Shown: in pieces, positions 1-13,280 of the stretch | How the letters are laid out: the number at the start of each line of letters is the position of its first letter | Position numbering within the stretch: the stretch's first letter is position 1 | Assembly (NCBI GenBank): GCA_008360975.2 | Contig: CM039183.1 | Coordinates: 50,429,350-50,493,349, forward strand | DNA from: Lichenostomus cassidix | Lineage: Eukaryota > Chordata > Aves > Passeriformes > Meliphagidae | DNA: 64,000 nucleotides | Reading direction: 5' to 3' | Notes under the pieces: model-generated | Told to the model about the DNA's origin: nothing | Databases searched by the model: none | The model's input: only the letters and a program-made list of their open reading frames with translations | Translations under genes and position numbers: made by a program

Positions 1-3000
1 GTATCATTTTAATTTTGGAAACAAATTATCTCACATGACTAAGTTATACTTCCAAGCTTTGTTGCTTTTAGGATAGCAGTGTTTATTTTATACTTAAAGC
101 TGCTAGAGAACCTCTATTTTTATTTAGGGTGCTTTTTGCACAGTTGAATTCCTTATATTACTTCTGAAGAGATGATTGTCATCTCTTCATCCTATGAAAT
201 TGTAATCCCCTTTTAAAACCAGAGAAATAATAGAGGTATGTTATTTATTGTTATCACTCTATTTCTAAAAGAAAAAAAGTCTTGCTTTGAGGAAAATGTA
301 GCTAAACATTTTATTTTCTTCAGTCAATAAAACAAAGGATTCACTTTGCAAAATTATACACTCCATCAGCCCAAACTGAGGGAGTTGACTCCAGTTCTTC
401 TCTCTGAAGCCAATTACAAAGATGACTGAAATTATGAGTCTGTTGAAGGTATGCCAGAGGTTCCCCTCCAGTTTTTGCAACAAACTACTCATATATGGTT
501 TTTCATGGTACTTTGGAAGTGATTTAACATACTTTTTCTTCTTTACATTTTATTTCATCCCAAAAACAAGAATAACAGATAAATGACAATAAGTTTAAAT
601 TAGGGCCCCTCAGTTTCAACCACTGGGAATTAATCTACCATATTTGACGCTGCAATCATATCTTCGACTATAACTTTATTCATTTTGCAATATTATCCTG
701 TCAAATGAAAACTTTCAACAGTTGCCACTCTAATTCTTTTAATGTGCAAAGTAATTATTATTGATTTCTTATTTGTGGAGCACTATCAGTGTAGAGTTAA
801 TTTCCTTTAGACTAGCAAATTGCTGCTAATAATCTTAAGAAGATAAAACCTTCAGGAAATTAGCTTGAAATTAATCTACTCTGCATAAACCTACAGCATA
901 GCACAGGGACTTATTCCTGAAATTAAGTAAACCTCTCGCTAGTAGAAAGAATCAATATCAGCTTATGTTCCTTCTCCTGATCTCTATTTTTTTTCTCAGG
1001 TTTTTAATCTCTGAGATTCTTCACAAATGAAACTCTTTCTCTGATACCTTATGTGAATACACTAAGCTTTGAAAATCTTCCCTTGGAAATCAGCCTTTTT
1101 TTCTTTCCCCAGTTATATTGCTGCTTTCTCTGACATTTCCTCCCTACTATATTATTATGATTTTATGACATTACTCACTTTAAGAACTTCAGCTGAGTAT
1201 GGCTCTGAAGAGGAAGCAGACTGCTTTTTATGTCACAGCTGTAGTTCAGTGTCTCATTCCCTCTAAAATAAACATTGCAAAAGCAGTGATAATTGATGAT
1301 TATTCTTCTTTTGACCATCACTGATATTTGGTAGGAGAGATCATGTTATGCTACTGCTGAAATATCTATTTCTGGGTTTTTTTTAAAGATAAAATGTCAG
1401 ATAAGTAGAATACAAATGTCTGAGAATTCCCTTACTATAAAAGGCTGTTAAAAATCCCATATTTTGTGTTAATATTTTTAGGTTTTTTTAATGACTAACA
1501 GGTTCTTAAGCCTCACATATCCCCAAAAGAATGTGGTCCAGGCATTTAAACACCTTGTAATCCTTTAAAAATTTGTATGGCAATTCCAGTGGGAATTCAG
1601 GACTTTGGAGAATCTGAGGTATAGCAAATAAAGGCTGTCAAGACCTACTAAAATATCTTTTCCTAAGCATGTGGCTGACATCTCTGAACCTCTGCTTCTG
1701 CTCTGTGGGAATCCTTTATGGTTTCTGTGACAATGACCATAATAAAACACACAACTGTTCAAAATAACTGAAAAAGATTACTTGGTGTATTTATTTCTTT
1801 CTCTGAGTGAAGCCATAGCAATACTTTAGTTTCTTAAAATAAATGGTATCATATTTGCACAGTTAAGTAGTTACTGTACCTGTTTGATCATATGACTGTC
1901 TGAATGTTATCAAATAGCCATTGCAGTCATTACTCTGCAGACATGTGCAAAGCACAGAAAATTATTATACTAATAAAAATCCCAAAACATAGGCTCTCAA
2001 GCTATGTTACTGTGCTCCAGCAATTGTCAGCATAACAGTAATAAAGAGAATACTACTTTGATGCAATGTCCACAACATTCTGCATGTAATTCTATTAATT
2101 TACATTTCTGCTTCACTCGTATGCTCCCTTAAGATAATTAATTTGAACAGTGGTATTGAATGCCATTTACATCCAGACATGACCATTAAAATAATGCTTA
2201 TATTATTTTGTGAAAATTATTTTTGAGTGGGCTTATTGCCAAGAGGCTAATGTAATATTCTAAAGCCACTATCTGTATTTTATTAGCCAAGGCTATCAAT
2301 TGAATCATTATGAAATGCTAAGACCTCTACACCTTTTTGCCTTCAAAACCTTCCTGTGTTTTTCATTTGGATCAGAGGATTAAGGACCACATTTCTGCTG
2401 CTTCAGGGAAATGAAAAAAAAAGGATTTAAAATTCCACTGTTATTGTTATAACACAGGTGGATATCTGTCCTAAGCCATGACAGAGAAAGAATGGTGTAA
2501 TCAAGGTGTGGATATTTTCACATGTATAGATATTATCTTAATTATGACTTTGAGAGAAGAATAGACACTGTTCACACAGAAAAAAAAACGGGTTTTTTTA
2601 TTTGTTCTTGCAATAATTTCATTTGACTCTTTCCATTTCATTTGTTACCAATATCTTCTTATGTCTTCAAAATGTTCTAGTTCCCATGTCTTCTTCTTGA
2701 TTAAATGTCATTTCTTTATTCCAGGCTTGCACTGAAATGGAGATGGTGGTGATTGGGAAATTCCCAATAACATCTGAACAAAATACAAAATGCACTAGCA
2801 TGAAATGCACTAATACAAACACAAAATAAGAAATACTAATATGAAATGTTAGTTAGCATCAAAACACTATTCATCTCTTGTATCAATAGTTGCCTCCATA
2901 CTAGATAGGACATTGAACTGGAACCCACTGAATGCTTTTTAGGTCCTCCTGTGCAAGTTTAACCAAGAAAATAAGCAGTGAATTTTCCAGGTATATAATT

Positions 3001-5255
3001 TAGAAGTTTTGTATTTTCAATGTAAACCTCTGTGAATCCAAACTTTAGCGTCAGACGATGAACAACTACATGTACAATGAAATTTTGAAGATCCACAGCA
3101 GTAGTTTCAAAGGAGATGAATAAGGCACTTCATTGTTAGACATTCTTGAAAATATAGGGTGTGATATGACTAGAAAGCAGTCTTAACATGTGAAGATGGA
3201 ATAGTCAGTTTTTACTCACAATAAATCAGTGTCATTTTTCATTGATTATGAACTATATTCATTTTTCAATTGTTATCCTTTGCTCACTACCTGACACTTG
3301 GCCTACCATGAAAAGTAATGATTTATACACTATAGAACTATCACATAACATAATAAAGGCCAATATTAACCTTGAATTGTTGTATTAGTTTTTTGCAAAT
3401 TGCAAAATCAGATGTTATATTAGGCAGCACAGAATTAAAATTAAAAAATAGTCTAAGGGATCCTCTGTCACAAAGCTTTTCACTGTCCATGTTTCAATTG
3501 TGAAAGCAAATAAAAACTGAAATATTTGTCTTCCACAGGGAATTAATTGTTACCTAACTTTTCGAAGTCCTACAGGTGTTAGGACTGTCCCAGTCACTGA
3601 ATTTTACAGAAGTTGCAAACTCTTCTCATTTAAGTGTCTGCCTCCATTAGCACCCCTCAAAAAACCTAGAGTGTACTTTCCATTTCAACTGCTATGTTGC
3701 TGCCTGTTTGCATACAGACATAGGATGTGGGAGATCATTTTACAGAAGTAGAGTTACTTGAAAATATGGAAAAAAATCGTACAATTTTGGAACATTTTAC
3801 AGCACACTTGGACATCTCAAGCTGCCATTCCTGTGTCTCACACAGTTTTGTTTGCAGTCAGCAGAGTATCACTAATGGGTTTTGATGTAAAAGGCTGACA
3901 GAAGTGATATTTGAGATGTTTTGTAATAGCAGTGTTTTCTTCCAATTTCCTATTACCACAATGCTGTAGATTCCCCAACAGCAAAAACCCTTGTGAATAC
4001 TGCTGAGGGTCTCCTATAGATTCTATAATCAAATCCAATTATCAGGACTCAGCAGAGCTGAGATGTGTTCCCCTGGGGGAAGCTAACCTGCTGCATACCC
4101 TCCATTTAGCCACCCCACATGCACGTCTGGAATTTTCCTTTAAATTTCTTTAAGCAATGTTTATGTCTCCACGCCTGCTGCAGGCTGAGCTATACCATTA
4201 AGCTAGCACAGCTCAAGTGAACAGAATCACTTATCTGAGACCTAACTCTGCTCAACTCAGCCGAGTTACAACTCTTTACAGTGCCCAGCCCCTGAATTAT
4301 AAACTCACTGAGACTAAAGAAAACAAACAAGCAAAAAATCAGTTCAAAGTGCAACTCTTTTGTGTATTACATGCAGCACAAAAAATGTTTGTACTTTAAT
4401 TTAAATTCAACAGAAAAATGCATGGTAGATTTAAAAATAAATCACTTGATTTACAATCATTCATTCCCGTATTAAAGTATCACCACATCTTTCAGACATC
4501 TTTCAGGTACCTTGAGCTTTATGTGTCTACAGAACAACACTTTAAAGAAGTTTTTCCTTCATATTTTTTCATGCATTTAGTGTGAGAGAGCCATGGCAAT
4601 TTGATCTTCACAATTTTATTACCTATACCCTTGTTACATATGATCTGGGACTAAAACAAGATTATTTTTTTCTTCATCTTTACTGTTTTTATCCCACAGG
4701 TTGGAGTGGACGAATGTGAAACAAGAACATTTTTCTCCAACAGCTGCCATTTGTGCCAGCTGGGCTTGAATCAGATGTATTGTATCTTCTCTCAAAGGCA
4801 GGAGTTCTATTTTTTGATTTTTTACTCCATAAAATACTAGAACGATCTCCAGCCTTTAGACATCCATAAGCAAAGTCCCTGCTGATTACAGAAAGACTTG
4901 GTATGGTACATTCCATTTCCAATACTTTATTGATGTTTTTTCTCTGCCTAAATCTGGTTTTCACTCAAACATGGTGACTTTTACTCTACGTTTTTAGTTG
5001 GTTTTCTGACAATGAACACTAGATTACCTCAATATTCATTACTGTTATAACATGGTTCACAATTGTAACATTTACAAAAACGATCCCAGATTTCATCTAC
5101 TTTATCTCCTTTTCTCTTTAGGCTTGCATCCTATGTGTACATTTGATAAAGATTATCATGCAAAAACAATGAGGTATATGACTCTGGTGCTATCATGAAA
5201 TAAGACTAGATTCTTCCAAAGAGGTCATTCCCACTCATGGTTGTAGACTTTCATC
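1..5255. other. AT-rich unique sequence, no gene seen
   Basis: Only short ORFs occur here, the longest 91 codons on the minus strand at 4689-4964, and none resembles a known protein. Small features are an imperfect 15-bp tandem duplication at 2788-2816 (AAATGCACTAGCATG followed by AAATGCACTAATAC) and several T- and A-runs. At 4665-4699 there is a strong-looking pyrimidine tract ending in CAG, but the open frame after it closes after about 47 codons without a good donor. I see no transposon that I can name in this stretch. Confidence 0.7.
2788..2816. repeat. 15-bp imperfect tandem duplication
   Basis: Two adjacent copies of a 15-bp unit beginning AAATGCACTA differ only near the end of the unit. 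It is a small local duplication, likely from replication slippage, with no evidence of function. Confidence 0.6.
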
Positions 5256-5261
5256 ATATGA
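5256..5261. repeat. Target-site duplication, left, of solo LTR 1
   Basis: ATATGA lies immediately before the LTR and is repeated exactly at 5525-5530 immediately after it. A 6-bp duplication is usual for class II (alpha/beta-like) retroviral integrases. Confidence 0.9.
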
Positions 5262-5524
5262 TGTCACTGTTGAGCCGCTAGCAGAGAAGAGATCCCGGAT
5301 TCTCAGCGTGGCATAGAAAAAGCGCTTTATTATTTTGAATCCAACATATATATAGACTTTTCAGAGGTCACCCAGATTGGTCAGTCAGAAACCTCCCCCT
5401 AGGCCTGATTGGCCAGACTTGAACTGTCCAAATCTCGAGACACTGTTTCAGCAACATCTAAACTTTATCTTTGTTTATAAAACACAGGAGAATGTTCTCA
5501 TGGGAAAGACCTGTGCTAGCCACA
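5262..5524 (-). mobile_element. Solo LTR, copy 1 of a ~260-bp avian ERV family
   Basis: Read on the minus strand, this 263-bp element starts TGTGGCTAGC and ends TCAACAGTGACA, so it has the TG...CA ends of a retroviral LTR. It aligns over its full length with the copies at 38671-38929 and 46458-46721. Minus-strand landmarks in order are a CCAAT box in GGCCAATCAGGCCT, a second in GACCAATCTGGGTGAC, a TATATATA box (plus-strand positions about 5346-5354), and AATAAA (plus-strand TTTATT at 5326-5331). The flanking ATATGA repeats are perfect. There are no internal retroviral genes on either side, so this is a solo LTR left by recombination between the two LTRs of a provirus. Family membership is seen directly in the sequence; a class II (alpharetrovirus-like) assignment is inferred from the 6-bp duplication and the TATA-AATAAA spacing. 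Confidence 0.93.
5326..5354 (-). promoter_or_regulatory. LTR 1 TATA box and AATAAA signal
   Basis: On the minus strand a TATATATA box (about 5346-5354) is followed about 15-20 bp later by AATAAA (5326-5331). The poly(A) signal would therefore sit at or just upstream of the expected cap site, as in avian leukosis-type LTRs. It could still act as a cryptic promoter or poly(A) site; activity is not shown by sequence. Confidence 0.7.
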
Positions 5525-5530
5525 ATATGA
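5525..5530. repeat. Target-site duplication, right, of solo LTR 1
   Basis: ATATGA is identical to 5256-5261 on the other side of the element and marks the insertion boundary exactly. Confidence 0.9.
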
Positions 5531-7806
5531 TATGTAGGATGTGAGACTAGGTGAAGCAATTAATTCAGTGATTTCTTTCAAAGACCCATCATCATATCAC
5601 TGACTTTCAGATATTTGACTCTGTCAGCTCATCCAGGTTCTCAGAGCCTCAAGAATCTCCCATGTATACATATGACCTGTGAGAGTGCTTGGAAGATGGT
5701 CTTTTGGACCTAGCAGAACTTGCTGGGATGCTTCATGTAAGCCAAGGAGTTTTGGTGGACGTTCCTCACACAACATAATTTTTGTTACAAGTAATTTTTA
5801 TCTATGTTCCAGCACATGATAATGTTTTCTGTCCAAAACAGGGACTTGGAGAGGACTATGTATCACAGAGCCTAGCAGATTTTGAGCCTACACTGGGAGT
5901 AACAGAAAATTAGGGAAATATTGCTCACCCAAGCTCCATCCCCAATTTTTGCTGTTCTTAGTGTGCAACTGGGACTTAGATCTTTAACTGGAGTTTTCTC
6001 CAGTCTTGGGAAGCACAAAACTTCTTCTGGGTCAAAGGCCTGCAATTTCTGAATACACTTAGTTTCTGCACTCCTGAGGTGACTGCACAGGAAGCATACA
6101 GAGCTAAGCAAAAAGGTTCAGAAGTTGGAATCCAAACCAGAACATTTCAGAGCCATTTCTATTCATTAGAGAGATTTTCTCCCCCAGTCTTTTTTTCCCA
6201 TTAATTATTCCTGATTGACTGAAACATCCCTTCAGTCTCAAACATGTGGGTAAATGTTCTCCAGAATTTTGGAATCTCCTGCAGAAGAAAATTAATACTA
6301 ATAACTTTGGGTTTCAGAGCTACCTAGGATATAGAAAATGAAAATGTCTTTTTGCAGCCAATCACTAAAATGACTTCTTATTCCTGACTGTGAGCCTGTG
6401 GCAATTGACACTTTTAAGAAGACAGACAAATCAAAATCAGGGGTTTTTTTCTGAGGCTAGCAGAAATTTTCCCAGATAGTTCTTGAAATGAAAATTGTAT
6501 GATGAGTTTTGAGTGTTTGTCTTGTGCTGCCAAAATGCACTTGATTTTGCTGAATTCATCTGCTCCTTTTGATTCACAGACTTTTAGTGTAGGTTTGAAC
6601 AGTTGCATCTGTTTAGCTAAACAGTGAATATAGATGAAAATTTCATGGAGACCTTTCTGTATCAGCAAAGATAATTAGTATAAAGTACAGACCAAAATAG
6701 CCTCCTGGCCTTCATTCAGCTCTTTAATTCATTAATTTCTCTCCCTAAATAATACCTACAGGATAAACAGAGAAATGCAACAAAACCAATGATAAAAAGA
6801 AACAGACTGTGTATTCAGGTAGCTTAAACACTAATAATCTTAGCTATGGCAAGGTAGCATGAAAGATAAAAAATAAAGCTAATAAATCTTAAACAGTATG
6901 TGCCCAAGCAATTATGAGTAAAGAAGCTTTAATCTTGAGAGATGTGCAAGATATATGTGCTTGGGACTGTCTACAAATCCTTCAGTCACATGCCTCTTTC
7001 TAAAGCTTTTAAAACCACAGAGACAGAAAATATTCTTAGTAGGCAGGGTTGGGTAACTGATAAATTTGATTTGATGTTCAGTTTATACAGTCAACTGTGC
7101 AAGAAATTATCCTCATGAACAGATTATGCTATCATTGGATGTGAAATTGGTAAAATGAAAATGTGAAGATCATTCAAATACAGAAGAAATCCATCCATTA
7201 CATGCAGCTAAAGAAAACAGTACAGCACTTTGTCATCAGAAGTTAGTACCAGAATTCAAAATCAGTGCACTGAGATCAATAATCTTTCACCCTTCTAGGG
7301 AAAATATATGCACAAACATTCCCACACACATTTATCTGAACTGACAAATTAGTCTGATATTTAGCAAAGTAGTAGAGATGCAGAAGTGAAGAATTAGTAC
7401 TGTTAAAAAAAAAATTAAATTAATGATTAGTCCATTCATCACAGCAAAGTCTAAAACAGCAATTTAAGAAAATGTTAGGACTAAGTAAAAAGCAGCTTGC
7501 ATCACACAGGCCAGCATATGCTGTTGGACCTCCTGTACTAGTATTGTATGCCATCATTTGCAAAACTAAAATATAGAAAAATTAAAATTAAAAATATGAT
7601 TTATGAAATGCAGTTTTGTCTCTCCCTTCTGAATTTCTGATAGTGCAGATCTTAGCCATGGTTTAAAAGGCAGAGAGGTGTATAAGCAAAAATCCTATAC
7701 ACCCCATAGTGTTTCACTTACTGAGATTTCAAGAAAAGGAAGCAGAAAATCATTAGGTTGTTTTAAAGATACATTTAGGGTGAAAGTCATGTGTCCTAAA
7801 TTATAG

Positions 7807-7862
7807 TAACTAATTTAGGTCTGTCAGTACCTGTAATAACTAATTTAGGCAGGTCAGTACCT
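7807..7862. repeat. 30-bp tandem duplication (two copies)
   Basis: The first copy starts TAACTAATTTAGGTCTGTCAG and the second, 30 bp later, starts TAACTAATTTAGGCAGGTCAG; both continue into TACCT. The two copies differ at only a few positions. This looks like a single local tandem duplication, with no known function. Confidence 0.8.
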
Positions 7863-8740
7863 ATTTCTCTTGCTTACCCATGAACTCAAGAGTGATTTTC
7901 TTAAAATTTGACATAATTCTTTGATTAATTTCTGTAATGTATTGAAATCTTTCTAGCTTGATCAACCTTTTTTAAAAATTCATTTTAGCCAAAAAAGTAT
8001 AACAATGATACAGAGCAGAAAAAACCAGTCATTTAGAGATTGCTCAATCACAATAGAAATATCTATATTTTCCAAAGCAGATATTCATCATCTCTCTGCC
8101 ACAGTTTTCAGTGAGTAGAAGTCCTCCATCTTCAAAATTTTTTTACAAAATAGAAGCCATGATTGATTTCCTAAAACCTCTGAGACAGAATCACTATTTA
8201 TTTCGTTAAAAATAGTAGGAAACAAGTACAGGAACAATGTCCATCTGAAGAGTCATCCTTATATAAGCTATATTCTTGGTAGCAGGAAAGTAATGTAGAA
8301 AAGGGGTTTTTTATATTCCATTCATCCAGTATAGATTTGTGTTTATGACAGTTGTTAAACAATGGCCAAACTATTTGAAGTTTTTAAAATACCTTCTCTA
8401 GGGTTAAAATTACACCATTCTAATTTTTGCAAAATGCTGACACCTTCATTATAAGGGGTTATTTATTTACCTTTTGGTCTTCTGACAGCATTGCAACAAA
8501 TGGATGCACAATTTCACTGCTAGATCCATAGGATTCATGAGCTTATGAAAGATGTTGTTTCCTCAGAACTGCATATAAAATATATCAACAATAAGAGGGA
8601 CCTCTGAGGTCATCTCTGACTATAACCATCTTGGCATTTAACTTAGCATGCCTTATTGCTGTTGCACGTAGTCATTTCATAAAATTAAATTAATTTCTGC
8701 TAAAATATATTTCTAGTCTCACAGACTTTTTTCCTAAATT

Positions 8741-8755
8741 AAAAAAAAAAAAAAA
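8741..8755. repeat. Poly(A) run, 15 A
   Basis: An uninterrupted run of 15 A residues follows an AT-rich stretch. No AATAAA at the usual distance and no flanking duplication were found, so I treat it as a simple homopolymer and not as a retrogene tail. Confidence 0.7.
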
Positions 8756-11700
8756 CCCACTTGATTTTTCTTTTCAGTGAGATGCTCATTAATTTTTCTT
8801 TCTCCCACCACTGTATTTTGATCACATTGTATCCTTTGGCTTTTACAGATGTTTCACTCTGTGCTTAGACCTACTGAAATTTATTTTTTTTTCCCTCTTA
8901 AAACAAATAGTTCCCATTCTTATTTTTGCAGTGACTGTGCACCATACTTCCAGTACAGACATGCCTAATGTGCTCGAGATTTGACTTTCTGGTTATTGGT
9001 GTCAAAGTAGCCACATCCATCTTCCTTGCCTCTTACTTAGAGACAGTGAATAACAAAATACTTCAGTCTTATCATACCTTTCAGATAAATAATACAAATT
9101 TATGCAGGATGAATTTTTTTTTCTCTGTTGATGCAGTAATTCTTTTTTCATGGTGGGCATATAAAGATCTTGTGCCTAAAAAGTATTTAGACTGTTTTTC
9201 TGAGATTATTTGATCCTTTTACCTCTGAGATATCTGTAACTTCTGACTTGGAAAAATGTAAAAGGAGACAGAACTGCTTTCTAACATCTGTGCTTCTGTA
9301 ACTGAAACCCATAACCAAGCTCAGGTAGAGTAATGAGGTCTTATGTCATTTGCAAGGTTTTGTTCTTCCATGAATCATTCATTCTCCCTGACAATAGTAA
9401 AAGGTCATCAAAGGTTACAACAGAAAGGCAGTTTACAATCCTTTGTCTTGCTAGAAAACATTTCATGAATTTCATGGCAACAGCATGTCAGAACAGGCCT
9501 CAATATTGTACTGAATAAACCTGACTACAATTTCTGTGAATACTCCTGAGATGAGAAAAGGTTGGGAAAGTGTGCAGACAAGAGCCATGCATGAGGTGAG
9601 ATAGTTTGATGGGGTAAGAATTAGCAATGAACAGACTGAGGGGGAAAATCCTGGATTCAGATGAAAGCTAATCAACATTGAGGATCACGCTTCCAAGGAG
9701 CACAGAAGGTTATCCCAGTCACCCGGTAGTGATTGCAAGGTAGGCAAAATATCACTGTTATCATACCAGTGGGATATAAATAATTGCATCATACATTTAA
9801 ACTCTGCATATCCAGCTTACAAAGTCGCTTTGCAAATGGTAAAAAGTCCTTGAACATGGTAGCTGACAGAGGAAAGGTTACATGCCCACTTTTATCTGTA
9901 AGAATGTTATTCAGGATCACAGGAGAAACAGCTCTATCACAAGCAATGTGCCTGACTCATTGTGCTGCATGAATAAGCTGGTCGAAGTACTTGTATAAAT
10001 CAAATAGAGAAAGCAAGGATATGTGGCCATAGAATGCCTTATAAATAAGTTAGTAGAAGAATCTTTTCTTGGTGAAAAAAAAAAAAGTCTGGTTTTATAA
10101 CTATCATATTAGTTCCAAGTGTTTTTGTGGCTCACATGGCAAGTGTTGGTAGACCCCCTCTGCTGTCAGAATTAATGCATTTTTTCTGACCATGCTCACA
10201 TGGAAAGCCCAAGGATTCAGAAAGGATCACAAGAAATTAATTAGTAACAATAAAACTAACTCCACCCTCATCATGACTACTCTGCCTAACTTGCCTAGCT
10301 TTGTCAAAGCTAGCTCTCTTTCCTCAGGAAAATAAAGGTCAGACCCAACATAATTCCACTTTGAGTATTAATTGGCTGTTCTCATTAAGAAGGCTGCTTC
10401 ACTCAAGCTGAAACAAAACACTAACAAAACTCTAGTGAACTCAAGAAGTTATTTCCTTTAGAGACATCAGCACACAGTGTTCTGGATGATGTGATTTCTG
10501 AAGCAGTCAGAATTTCCTGTTAGAGCACATTCTGAAACAAAGTGTAGGAAAAACTGTGCCTCTCCTTGACAGTTTTGCACTTTGGGTGATACTGAAGGAG
10601 GGCAAGTTGGGGTTTTGTTTGTCTGGGGTTTTTTATAAGTTAACTCTTTTTTAAAACTTGAAAATATTTTGATAACAACTGAAAATTGAAATGATTTTGT
10701 TTACATATCAGAGAGGTAAAAGTATTAGGTGTCTGCAAAAGAGTGGGTTCTAGTTGCCAAAACTTGGATTCCCTTGTGAAAGAAAGACATTGAAATATTG
10801 GATCATTACTGAATATAGTGGTACAACTACATTAAACTAACATTAACTTTGCATTTGCTGTTTACAGATATCTTAACACGTAACTTTGTCTTACAATTTT
10901 AAATCAATTTCTAGAAAATGGAAATGAAAATTGTGCTTGTAAAAAACAAAATACCAACATACTCAATATTCCCCCCATGCAGCACCTTCTCCAAGAAGCA
11001 GCAAGAAACCCCAAAGGCATGATAGCCTGCTTTCTCGTGGGGGACACTGCAAAATGTTGTGTTTATACACACTTCAATCAACAAACATTTTCTTAATGCT
11101 TTGCAATTTCTCACATTGCTGTGAGAAATGTCTCAACGAGGAATTTTACACAACATTCTTCATAACTGCCTCATATCAGCCAACTACTTATAGGTAATAT
11201 TTTATAGTAACATACTGGAGGTTTGGATTTGTATTCCTCATATGGGCTCATTTTATGGCACAGATTGTAACAGGGGAAGCTGTAGAAGAAAACTTAGACT
11301 AGATTGCCTAGGATCCACCATCTCCCTGATAGAGTGTGGCCTCATTAAGGATTTTCAGTAGCTGAGAGAAAAGCACTGAATAGCCTACTGTAACAAAACT
11401 TCACAGTAATTTTCCTGGGTCTCTTTAGAGATGTCTTCTTTGAAAGTTACATATTTTTGTACATCTCCCGTCTCAGTCATAACTTGATATGTTCTTCCCA
11501 CCACAGGGCAGAACACACCTGCCGATTCCACATGTGAAAATGCAGTGATTCCTCATACCCCAGTGATTCCTCTCTGTCTTCATTTGGAGACATGACATCC
11601 TTTAGACATATTTGCAGATATTTTTGAAGATAAATGATGGTTTATCTATATACTGGACACATTTATCAGGCCTTCTGATGCTGTGTAAAGAATATCTTCC

Positions 11701-13065
11701 CACCATACCGTACCACTATGATTCAGATCTGCTTAGCATTGTAACACTTTTAACAACTCTATTTACTTTTGCATTTGGGCTGTATTGGTAGTAAAGGACA
11801 GTTAATTCCATACCTTTTTTTCCCCCTAGTTGTCTACAAGAGACTAAATTTTTACTCCCTTCTCCAAATGCTGTTCGGCATGCCTGTCACCCAGCTGCAC
11901 AATTTCTCCAGCCCTCACCACTAGGAGTGTTTGAAATGGTAACTGATTGGGTGCTGCAGGACTGAAGAGGATAATTTTTATGTCTCTCTGACTTCCAGAG
12001 ATTCCAGAGTACAAACAGGATTTAAGATTTACTGCAGCTGTGCAAAGCTGCACATTTCAGGTCAATTAAAGGATAACTGGGCTGTCTTAGTGGTGAAATA
12101 AAACAGAATAATGAGGGAAAATATGAAAGCAGACTTTGTTGTCTTGGGCACAATCTGAAATATAGTTTCTGGGTTTTCTAAAGTTATTTAATGTTTTTTG
12201 AAGAACCTAACTACACAGAAGTTAACACTGAAATACATTATTTATGTGAAATAACTGTCTAACCTCATAATAATGACTAAAAATGTCTATACATATTTTG
12301 CCAAAATACTTTACCTATAGAATCTCTAATTTCTGTTTCAGCTTCTGAGTTTAAGATTATTTTCTGTATTAAAAATTAAGGAAAAAAAGGTGGTTAAAGC
12401 TGAGATAACCTGTGTTTATGGAGGAAAACTGGTATCTATCTTTCTTAATTTGACAAATGAAAAAAGGAGCCACTTTTTTCACAAATGGTATATTATGAAT
12501 CCTTTTGAATCTGCCTTGGAGTACAACTCTATTCTCCAAAATTGCTGAAATGTCTCTGCATAATCTTAACCTCCCATTTCTTAGCTATTTAGAAATAAAG
12601 CTCACTGAAAGAGATGCCTCAATGAACATGTGTTTCACAAGAATATTTAACACAGGAACAGGAAAAAATACATTGACAGTAAACAGCTATATACAACACT
12701 CAGCAACTGAAAAATACCTGTGATGTGGAGGTATCACTCCAAAAATCATCATACTAGATAATTGCAAAGTTTAAACTTCCTGGACAAGAAAACCTGTGTA
12801 TAAAGCCCCACTGAGTTCTGCTAAGGAAGTTCTTGTTTGTTTGATTTTGCTAGTCCAATCTGAAACATTTTCCAGATGTTTCATCAGTGAAAAAGTCTCT
12901 TTCTAGTGTACAGAACCCTGTTTCTAAAAACTTGTTTCTAAAGGGTATTTTATACCATCCCCCAGAGTCTTTTCAAAAGCTAATGATATTGCCTAACATA
13001 TGTTTCATCTTTCCTTGAAGTTTTACACTTCTCAACTGGAGTGAAGCCAGCAACTGAAAACTCTC

Positions 13066-13280
13066 TAAGGATGGAGACTGCACAGCCTTTCTTGGCTATC
13101 TGTGATAGTGCTTGGTCACCCTTACAGTGAAAAAGTCTTTCCTGGTGTTCAGAGGGAATTTACATGTAGTTCCCATTGCCTCTACTCCTGTCATTGGGCA
13201 CCACTGAAAATATCTTGTTTCCCTCTTCTTACGCCCTCTCTTCAGGTATTTATAAATGTGCTCAAACAGGCTCCCATGGC
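13066..13280 (-). mobile_element. CR1 LINE fragment, 3' untranslated region, decayed
   Basis: Read on the plus strand this is antisense CR1. It contains recognisable blocks of the avian CR1 3' region in the usual order: a GATGGAGACT..CACAGCCT block, CACCCTTACAGTGAAAAAGTCTTTCCTGGTGTTCAGAGG, a CCATTGCCTCTACTCCTGTCA block, then GCCCTCTCTTCAGGTATTTAT. It lacks the 3' tip and any reverse transcriptase part. Divergence is visibly high, so this is an old copy. Similarity may continue weakly to about 13440. Two short plus-strand ORFs (13102-13437 and 13256-13441) are by-products of this repeat and not genes. Confidence 0.75.

Larger units (their letters stand above)
5531..13065. other. AT-rich unique sequence, no gene seen
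   Basis: No ORF exceeds 84 codons and none is recognisable. Contents that can be named are a 30-bp tandem duplication at 7807-7862 and an A15 run at 8741-8755 (with no target-site duplication or retrogene body upstream). At 12870-12915 the phrase CAGTGAAAAAGTCT recurs; it also occurs in the CR1 copy at about 13125, so this may be a very decayed second CR1 scrap. The remainder shows no repeat or RNA gene that I recognise. Confidence 0.7.

Noticed and set aside
4665..4843. Candidate exon after a strong pyrimidine tract and CAG at 4699
   Set aside because: The acceptor looks good, but the only open frame ends after about 47 codons, the other frames stop sooner, no good donor is present, and the peptide is not recognisable.
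8741..8755. A15 run as a retrogene poly(A) tail
   Set aside because: There is no properly placed AATAAA, no recognisable gene body upstream and no flanking duplication.
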